The translations under genes and the position numbers were made by a program. The notes under the pieces are model-generated. The model did no database searches and was not told the DNA's origin. It saw only the letters and a program-made list of their open reading frames with translations. Of a stretch of 51,034 nt of DNA, positions 45,422 through 51,034 are shown in pieces. Position 1 is the first letter of the stretch, and every line of letters begins with the position of its first letter. Source of the stretch: Parvicella sp963922585 (GTDB lineage: Bacteria > Bacteroidota > Bacteroidia > Flavobacteriales_D > Parvicellaceae); the NCBI GenBank assembly GCA_963922585.1, contig CAWUIK010000009.1, positions 1 through 51,034 on the forward strand. The letters are read 5' to 3'.

Positions 45422-45486
45422 GATGTTTGATGTTTGATGTTTGATGTTTGATGTTTGATGTTTGATGTTTGATGTTTGATGTTTGA
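45422..45486. repeat. Perfect heptad tandem repeat (GATGTTT), nine units
   Basis: Nine exact copies of GATGTTT plus two bases, starting 3 bp after the stop of the M28 gene. Uninterrupted identity suggests recent slippage expansion. No coding function. Confidence 0.97.
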
Positions 45487-45582
45487 ATAAAACTAAACTT
45501 TCAAAGGTACAAAAGATAACAAAAACAACCTCAGATACCTAACATACAGTAAATAAATAACTAAAAAATGAAAATAATATTT

Positions 45583-45656
45583 TGTCACTTCGAATAGCAT
45601 AGAGAAGTTTAAACTGAAAAGTAACAAATATCTCCAATTCGGTCAATATGACAAAA
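45583..45656. repeat. Dispersed intergenic repeat, copies B and C in opposite orientation
   Basis: Copy B (45583-45608): TGTCACTTCGAATAGCATAG followed by AGAAGT, with inverted arms ACTTC (45587-45591) and GAAGT (45604-45608). Copy C (45629-45656) is read on the minus strand as TGTCATATTGACCGAATTGG followed by AGAT, matching copy A at 21213-21237 at 20 of 25 positions. The two copies face each other. Confidence 0.6.
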
Positions 45657-45665
45657 GATTTTAAT

Positions 45666-45770
45666 AACTAAGCGCTAAAAACTAAGAGCCAACAACTAAG
45701 TGCTAAGCACTAAGAACTAAGAACTAAGAACTAACCACTAAGAACTAACCACTAAGAGCTAAAAACTAAA
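45666..45770. repeat. Degenerate heptad tandem repeat (NNCTAAG), 15 units, upstream of polA
   Basis: Fifteen consecutive 7-bp units, in phase, most of the form NNCTAAG (AACTAAG, TGCTAAG, CACTAAG, AACTAAC, AGCTAAA). It ends 9 bp before the polA ATG. The same family occurs at 8030-8085. The rest of the 361-bp spacer (45419-45779) holds the GATGTTT array and repeat copies B and C; no gene or clear -7 box is seen. Confidence 0.9.
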
Positions 45771-45779
45771 ATATAAAAA

Positions 45780-48575
45780 ATGAAAAAACTTTTCTTACTT
45801 GACGCATTTGCATTGATATACAGAGCACATTTTGCTTTTATAAAGAATCCTAGAATCAACAGTAAGGGCTTAAACACTTCTGCGATATTCGGTTTTGTGA
45901 ATGCACTTAATGAAGTGATAAGAAAAGAACAGCCTACGCATATCGCTGTGGTTTTTGATTTGCCCGGAAAAGGAAAAAGAGAAGAAATTTTTATTGATTA
46001 CAAAGCCAATAGAGATGAAACTCCCGAAGATATAAGAATGTCTATTCCATATATTTATAGAATTCTAGATGCCATGAATATTCCTGCATTGGGTGTAGAA
46101 GGTTATGAAGCAGATGATGTGATTGGAACTTTGGCTAAAAAAGCAGAAAAAGCAGGTTTTCAAACTTACATGATGACTCCTGATAAAGATTATGCGCAAT
46201 TGGTTTCTGAAAACATCTTTATGTACAGACCTAGTAGAGGAGGGGAACCTCCGCAAATATGGGGTGTAGAAGAAGTGAAAGAAAAATTTGAAATAGAGAC
46301 GCCTGATCAAGTTATAGATATTTTAGGGATGTGGGGTGATGCAGTGGATAATATCCCTGGAATTCCTGGAATAGGGGAGAAAACAGCCAAAAAACTGGTA
46401 GCTGAGTTTGGAAGTATGGAAGGTTTGTACGAAAATGTGGACCAACTTAAAGGAAAACAAAAAGAAAACGTGATTGCTTTTGAAAAGCAAGCAAGACTCT
46501 CCAAAATATTGGCTACTATCATCATTGACGCTCCTATCGAATTGAATGAAAGTGATTTGGTGTATGAAGAACCGAATGAAGAAAAAGTTATTGAGGTGTT
46601 TTCTGAATTGGAGTTTAGAACCTTATTGAGTAAAGTGGTAAAGAACCCTGAAGCGAGTTTAGTTCCCAATGCTTCACAGCCGAATACTAACAGTGATAAC
46701 GGTCAAATGTCATTGTTTGGTGGAGCCTCTGAGGAGGTAATTGCTGAGCAAAATGAGTCTTTCAAAAATATAGAAAGTGTAGCCAGAAATTACCAATTGA
46801 TAGAAGACGCTACAGGTTTGGGAAAATTGGTAAAAGATTTAAATCAGCAAACATCGGTATGTTTTGATACTGAAACTACAGGTTTGGATGATTTGAATGC
46901 GAAACTGTTAGGGATTGCTTTTAGTTGGCAAAAAGGGGAGGGTTACTACGTTGCTATGCCCAAAGAAATCAATGCTAGAAAGGAGTTTAAACAGTTGTTG
47001 AGTTCCTTTTTTGAAAATGAAAACATTGAAAAAATTGCCCACAATATCAAATATGACCTTTCTATTTTGAAAAATGAAAAAATAGAAGTCAAAGGGAAGT
47101 TATTTGATACGATGATAGCGCATTATCTTTTAGAACCAGACCAAAGACATGGAATGGACTACCTTTCTGAAACGTACTTACATTACAAGCCTGTTTCTAT
47201 AGAGACATTGATTGGTCCTAAAGGAAAAAATCAGAAAAACATGGCTGATATTCCTGCACAAGAAGTAAGTGATTATGCTTGTGAAGATGCTGATGTTACT
47301 TATCAACTGTACGAAATATTCAAAGCTAAAATTGAAAATTCACATCTTACAAGTCTTTTCTATGATGTGGAAATGCCACTCGCTAGGGTATTGCTAGACA
47401 TGGAAAGAGAAGGTATTTACATTGATTCAGATGCTTTAAATGAGTTTAGTGAAGAACTTAACAATGAGTTGATTACACTTCAGGAAAAAATATTAGACAA
47501 AGCAGGAGTTGAATTCAATGTGGATTCTCCAAAGCAATTGGGAGATGTGCTGTTTGAAACATTGAAAATTGACGAAAAAGCCAAGAAAACCAAAACAGGG
47601 CAGTATAAAACTGACGAAGCTACCTTATCCAAATTAGAAGGTAAACATCCTATTATTTCTGAAATTTTGGAATACAGACAAATGAAGAAGTTGAAATCTA
47701 CTTATGTAGATGCTTTACCCAAATTGGTAGATGTAAAAACAGGAAGAATTCACACAACTTACGCACAAACTGTAGCAGCGACTGGAAGATTAAGCAGTAA
47801 CAATCCAAATTTGCAGAATATCCCTATCAGAAGCACCAGAGGAAAGGAAATCAGAAAAGCATTTAAGGCGAGTAGTGAACATTACAAAATCTTAGCAGCC
47901 GATTATTCGCAAATAGAACTAAGAATTATTGCCGCTTTGAGCAAAGATCAAGGTATGATAGATGCTTTCAAATCTGGGCAAGATATACATGCGGCTACAG
48001 CAGCCAAGGTATTTGATGTTCCTTTGGAAGAAGTGACCAAAGACATGAGAAGTAAGGCAAAAATGGTGAATTTTGGTATTATTTACGGTATTTCGGCCTT
48101 CGGATTGTCACAAAGATTGAGTATTTCCAGAACTGAAGCCAAAGACATCATCGACAATTATTTCGAAAAATACAGCCGTATCAAAGAATATATGGACGAA
48201 AGTATAGAATTTGCTAGACAACATGAATATGTAGAAACCATCTTAAAAAGAAGACGTTATCTATCCAATATAAATGCAGGAAATGGTATGGAACGAGGTT
48301 TTGCAGAAAGAAATGCTATCAATGCACCAATTCAGGGATCTGCTGCAGATATTATTAAACTAGCCATGATCAATATTCATCAAAAACTTTCTGAACAGAA
48401 TTTCCAATCCAAATTATTGCTACAAGTACACGATGAATTGGTTTTTGAAGCATACATTCCAGAAATAGAAAAACTACAAACACTCGTAAAATACGAAATG
48501 GAAAATGCTTTGCTTTTGGATGTGCCATTGGAAGTAGAGTTGGGAACAGCCGACAATTGGCTGGATGCGCATTAG
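45780..48575 (+). CDS. polA: DNA polymerase I
   Basis: 931 residues with all three domains: 5'-3' exonuclease (about 1-290, LLDAFALIYRAHFAF, GVEGYEADDVIGTLAK, IPGIPGIGEKTAKKL), 3'-5' proofreading exonuclease (about 340-530; FDTETTGLD, NIKYDLSILK and YACEDADVTYQLY keep the metal-binding acidic residues), and the family A polymerase (about 560-931; DYSQIELRI, KMVNFGIIYG, QVHDELVFE). It fills gaps and removes RNA primers. Proofreading appears intact. It is preceded by an unusual heptad-repeat spacer. Confidence 0.97.
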   Translation: MKKLFLLDAFALIYRAHFAFIKNPRINSKGLNTSAIFGFVNALNEVIRKEQPTHIAVVFDLPGKGKREEIFIDYKANRDETPEDIRMSIPYIYRILDAMNIPALGVEGYEADDVIGTLAKKAEKAGFQTYMMTPDKDYAQLVSENIFMYRPSRGGEPPQIWGVEEVKEKFEIETPDQVIDILGMWGDAVDNIPGIPGIGEKTAKKLVAEFGSMEGLYENVDQLKGKQKENVIAFEKQARLSKILATIIIDAPIELNESDLVYEEPNEEKVIEVFSELEFRTLLSKVVKNPEASLVPNASQPNTNSDNGQMSLFGGASEEVIAEQNESFKNIESVARNYQLIEDATGLGKLVKDLNQQTSVCFDTETTGLDDLNAKLLGIAFSWQKGEGYYVAMPKEINARKEFKQLLSSFFENENIEKIAHNIKYDLSILKNEKIEVKGKLFDTMIAHYLLEPDQRHGMDYLSETYLHYKPVSIETLIGPKGKNQKNMADIPAQEVSDYACEDADVTYQLYEIFKAKIENSHLTSLFYDVEMPLARVLLDMEREGIYIDSDALNEFSEELNNELITLQEKILDKAGVEFNVDSPKQLGDVLFETLKIDEKAKKTKTGQYKTDEATLSKLEGKHPIISEILEYRQMKKLKSTYVDALPKLVDVKTGRIHTTYAQTVAATGRLSSNNPNLQNIPIRSTRGKEIRKAFKASSEHYKILAADYSQIELRIIAALSKDQGMIDAFKSGQDIHAATAAKVFDVPLEEVTKDMRSKAKMVNFGIIYGISAFGLSQRLSISRTEAKDIIDNYFEKYSRIKEYMDESIEFARQHEYVETILKRRRYLSNINAGNGMERGFAERNAINAPIQGSAADIIKLAMINIHQKLSEQNFQSKLLLQVHDELVFEAYIPEIEKLQTLVKYEMENALLLDVPLEVELGTADNWLDAH

Positions 48576-48654
48576 TATTTGATATTTGGAGTTCGAAGTT
48601 TTCAACCTACGATGAAGTTTCGTATAATTATAGATGTTTTCATCCTTCACAGAA

Positions 48655-48735
48655 GTTCGAAATACTGAGCGTTTCGATTGGAGATTACTTCTAGTATTCC
48701 GAGTATAACAATATATCGAGAAGCGACCTCACAAA
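48655..48735. repeat. Degenerate member of the dispersed intergenic repeat family
   Basis: Contains TTTCGATTGGAGATTACTTC followed by TAG, and ATATCGAGAAGCGACCTCAC, recalling the GGAGA...TCTAG and TCGAGAAG parts of the other copies. Another fragment (GAGAAGCACTTCGGTCGATA) is at 49249-49268. Lower confidence than copies A-C. Confidence 0.4.
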
Positions 48736-48761
48736 AGAAAAAAAAATAAAAGAAAAAATCA

Positions 48762-49232
48762 ATGTCAACAGTTGTTACAACAAGAAAAATAAAACCTAAG
48801 GAAAAAACTAAAATGAGAAAATCTCATTTATTTATGATTCCAATACTCATATTTGTTGCATTGATTGTAATCGTTATAAATGTATTGGGAGATTTAAAAA
48901 ATGTGGTTCAATACATTGCTTATGGTATTTGTGGTTTGGTAGTGTTGGTTTATCTATATAAACAGATAACTTTAGAAATAGAGTTAAAAAATGGCGAAGT
49001 AGAAGTAGTAAACGGAATCATTTCGGAAAAGAAGAAGTATGGGAGTTATAAATCCAGAACTTCTCAGCATAAAAGACAACAATTTAGTCCAGATCATACA
49101 TTTTACTTTGTGATAAGTGATAAAAAATACGCTGTAAAACCAACAGATTACAGTAAATTTAATGAAGGAGATCAAATAGAGTTGATATGGTTTCCCAAAT
49201 CTAAACATTTGTTATCAGTAAATGCAGCCTAA
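48762..49232 (+). CDS. Small membrane protein, unknown function
   Basis: 156 residues: a basic N-terminus (1-22), two membrane helices (about 23-43 and 47-67), and a soluble C-terminal domain (about 70-156) that alternates short beta strands (ITLEIELKNGEVEVVNG, TFYFVISDKKYAVKP, GDQIELIWFPKSKHLLSV), like a small beta barrel. The layout resembles other two-helix-plus-barrel proteins of unknown role. I recognise no family. It stands alone between polA and hipBA; no clear -7 box, and the A-rich stretch before the ATG may serve translation. Confidence 0.75.
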   Translation: MSTVVTTRKIKPKEKTKMRKSHLFMIPILIFVALIVIVINVLGDLKNVVQYIAYGICGLVVLVYLYKQITLEIELKNGEVEVVNGIISEKKKYGSYKSRTSQHKRQQFSPDHTFYFVISDKKYAVKPTDYSKFNEGDQIELIWFPKSKHLLSVNAA

Positions 49233-49300
49233 AACTTCAAAGTACGAGAAGCACTTCGGTCGATAAAAGATCATTCTTTTTAAAATATTTACTTTTATAT

Positions 49301-49344
49301 GTTACGATATTGTAACAAATACTGTATATTTGTACTAATTAGTA
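49301..49344 (+). promoter_or_regulatory. hipBA promoter with two candidate operators
   Basis: A perfect -7 box TATATTTG (49325-49332) is flanked by two palindromes: GTTACGATATTGTAAC (49301-49316, one mismatched pair) and TACTAATTAGTA (49333-49344, perfect). This placement would let the HipB dimer, or HipBA complex, block the promoter. The ATG of hipB is at 49361. Confidence 0.65.
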
Positions 49345-49360
49345 ACCAAATCATTACATT

Positions 49361-49636
49361 ATGTTTTTTCTTAACAAATTGGACGGTGATATCATGATTG
49401 AACTTGGATCGCAATTAAAGCAACTCCGAAAAAGTAAAAAATACAGTCAAGAAAAATTAGCCGAAATAGTTGGTGTGAGTAGGAGACTTATTGTTGATAT
49501 TGAAGCCGGCAGAGGAACTTCATTATTGGTCTTTGTAAAAATTTTAAAAGCTTTTAATAAGACAGATAAATTATTAGAAATCTTGAATTCATCGACCATT
49601 TCGCCTAAAGAAATGTATAAAAAAGAGCACAAATGA
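49361..49636 (+). CDS. hipB: HipB-type antitoxin, XRE-family DNA-binding protein
   Basis: 91 residues from ATG 49361; a second in-frame ATG at 49394 would give 80 residues and start right before the domain. XRE helix-turn-helix (about 16-70: IELGSQLKQLRKSKKYSQEK and SRRLIVDIEAGRG). The stop overlaps the hipA start (ATGA at 49633), the classic arrangement of hipBA. It should bind the toxin and repress the operon through the palindromes upstream. Confidence 0.9.
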   Translation: MFFLNKLDGDIMIELGSQLKQLRKSKKYSQEKLAEIVGVSRRLIVDIEAGRGTSLLVFVKILKAFNKTDKLLEILNSSTISPKEMYKKEHK

Positions 49637-50889
49637 GTACAGCAAAAGTAACGATTTGGGATACAACTATTGGTTATTTATATTGGGATGACCGAAATAA
49701 TACCGCATTATTTGAAGCTGAAAAAGAATACATCAATGCGCCTTTTAATATTGCTCCAATTATACATAGAGACAAAGAAATCATCTTAAACGGAAATGAT
49801 TTTCACGACAAATTTCTAGGACTTATACCCACTTTCAATGATTCTTTGCCTGATTCCTTTGGTAATATTGTATTCAAAGAATGGTTGGAACAAATGAATA
49901 TAGATCAGTCCAAAATGAATCCAATAGAAAGATTGAGATATGTTGGTAGGAGAGGAGTTGGAGCATTGGAATATCATGAAGGAAAAGATATTCCCGGCAT
50001 CACACATTATTTAGATTTGGAAGAATTAGCTACTATTTCAGATAAAATCGTACAGAAAAAATACAATTATAAAGATTACCTCAATAATCCTGAAGCATTG
50101 CAAAACATCCTCTCGATTGGATCTTCTGTAGGTGGAGCACAAGCAAAGATTTTGGTAGCGATTTCACCAGACGAACATTTACTTGCAGGAGATATTATTC
50201 ACGATACAGAAGTGGATTATTACATTGTGAAACTGGAACATGACTCCAAGGATGTTTGGAACAAAGAAAAGAATTTTGTAGAGTATATTTACAACCAAAT
50301 TGCAACAGATATTGGCATCAATGCAGCGCCATCAAGACTGATACATGAAGGTGGAAGGACACATTTTGCAAGCAAAAGATTTGACAGAATTGGAAAACAA
50401 AGAGTGCATCAACAAACCGTAAGCGCTTTGACCGGATTTTATGGAAAAAACACAGAATTTTCTTATGAAAACATCTTTGAAATCATTGAGTTTTTAAAAT
50501 TACCATATATCCATTCAGAGCAGTTGTTTATGCAAATGACATTTAATGTAGTAGCCTCAAATAGAGATGATCACACCAAGAATATTTCATTTATAATGAA
50601 CCCATCTGGCGAATGGTCATTAGCTCCAGCGTATGATTTAACTTTTCCATTTGATCCATATCAAAGTTTTGTAATTCCTCATAAAATTTCTATTAATAAC
50701 AAAACCAAAGACATTACAAGAAAGGATATGGAATCAGTTGCCCAAAAAGCCGGCATCAGAAATTACAAACATATCATTGACAATGTTGTAGAACAAGTTG
50801 CTACTTTTGAAACAAGAATCAAACAATATGATTTAAACAATAAAACGATTCAGTTGATTGTAAAAGATTTGAAAAGAAATAAATTCTAA
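49633..50889 (+). CDS. hipA: HipA-type serine/threonine kinase toxin
   Basis: 418 residues, full HipA length. Gly-rich loop GSSVGGAQAK (163-172), catalytic NRDDHTKN (310-317, with D312) and metal-binding AYDLT (D335) are all present, so the kinase should be active. The classical E. coli HipA phosphorylates GltX and causes growth arrest and persistence; other HipA families have different targets, so the target here is unknown. It has an N-terminal HipA_N-like domain (about 1-115) in the same chain, so it is of the one-protein HipA type rather than the split HipS/HipT type. Translationally coupled to hipB. Downstream (50890-51034) I see only AT-rich sequence. Confidence 0.93.
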   Translation: MSTAKVTIWDTTIGYLYWDDRNNTALFEAEKEYINAPFNIAPIIHRDKEIILNGNDFHDKFLGLIPTFNDSLPDSFGNIVFKEWLEQMNIDQSKMNPIERLRYVGRRGVGALEYHEGKDIPGITHYLDLEELATISDKIVQKKYNYKDYLNNPEALQNILSIGSSVGGAQAKILVAISPDEHLLAGDIIHDTEVDYYIVKLEHDSKDVWNKEKNFVEYIYNQIATDIGINAAPSRLIHEGGRTHFASKRFDRIGKQRVHQQTVSALTGFYGKNTEFSYENIFEIIEFLKLPYIHSEQLFMQMTFNVVASNRDDHTKNISFIMNPSGEWSLAPAYDLTFPFDPYQSFVIPHKISINNKTKDITRKDMESVAQKAGIRNYKHIIDNVVEQVATFETRIKQYDLNNKTIQLIVKDLKRNKF

Positions 50890-51034
50890 AAACAGAGTAG
50901 TGTTATAAAAGATATAATAATATTAAAAACAAGTTAAGTTATATGGATTAAACAACTCTATTTAACATAATATAAATTATAGGATAATAATAGTTAAATC
51001 CCGTAATACGAGTTTACGAGTATTTATACATAAA

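Noticed and set aside
45422..45770. CRISPR array
   Set aside because: Repeats are 7 bp and tandem without spacers, and no cas gene is present.
45419..45779. Replication origin, from the AT-rich repeats before polA
   Set aside because: No DnaA-box cluster (TTATNCACA-like) and no dnaA, dnaN or parAB neighbours.
49361..50889. Defence island
   Set aside because: Only hipBA is present; no restriction, CRISPR, Abi or other defence gene adjoins it in the window.
1..51034. tRNA or rRNA genes
   Set aside because: No intergenic stretch shows a cloverleaf or rRNA-like conserved sequence by eye; a tRNAscan or Rfam search would settle it.

Overview
The window is low-GC DNA from a member of the Bacteroidota, most likely a Flavobacteriales-type marine or freshwater heterotroph. 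The evidence is an exact TAnnTTTG -7 promoter box in front of at least 15 genes, type IX secretion (T9SS) C-terminal sorting domains, a T9SS plug protein, signal peptides that leave a mature N-terminal glutamine, a reg_prop/Y_Y_Y sensor kinase, and a complete Na+-translocating NADH:quinone reductase operon. Family or genus cannot be fixed from the sequence. No rRNA, tRNA, CRISPR array, transposase or phage gene was seen.

Layout. 1-4.9 kb: 3' part of an OstA/LptA-like gene, then a catalytic/non-catalytic pair of M16 peptidases. 5-15 kb: a secreted sphingomyelinase-like phosphodiesterase with a T9SS tail, a small basic exported protein, an LpxH-type metallophosphatase, a large one-component-like sensor kinase, a T9SS adhesin-type protein, a membrane M48 peptidase and a pseudogene broken by two in-frame stops. 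15-24.9 kb: a TonB-dependent receptor, coaE and yajC, lon, a lipoprotein/heme A synthase/lipoprotein operon, and glyS. 25-35.5 kb: an S41 processing peptidase with two PDZ modules, an Smr-domain protein, the nqrABCDEF operon and a divergent T9SS plug gene. 35.6-44.2 kb: a TPR/SpoIIE phosphatase gene carrying three separate single-base frameshifts, then a four-gene RND efflux operon headed by a small unknown exported protein. 44.4-51 kb: a glutaminyl-cyclase-like M28 lipoprotein, polA preceded by heptad-repeat arrays, a small membrane protein, and a hipBA toxin-antitoxin operon with two palindromic candidate operators.

How it fits together. Much of the window serves the cell envelope: LPS transport and lipid A, TonB uptake, T9SS cargo plus the plug, efflux, and periplasmic proteolysis (M16, M48, S41). 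All nine type I signal peptides in the window can be cleaved to leave Gln at +1, and the window encodes a candidate periplasmic glutaminyl cyclase that would cap them. The respiratory Na+ pump (nqr), heme A synthase and housekeeping genes (lon, glyS, polA, coaE, yajC) are conserved core functions.

The least ordinary items are: a possible aegerolysin-like domain fused to the sphingomyelinase-like enzyme; the multiply frameshifted SpoIIE gene; the doubly interrupted pseudogene; 7-bp-period intergenic repeats (NNCTAAG and GATGTTT); and a dispersed imperfect-palindrome intergenic repeat. I did not find a convincing wholly new multi-gene system.
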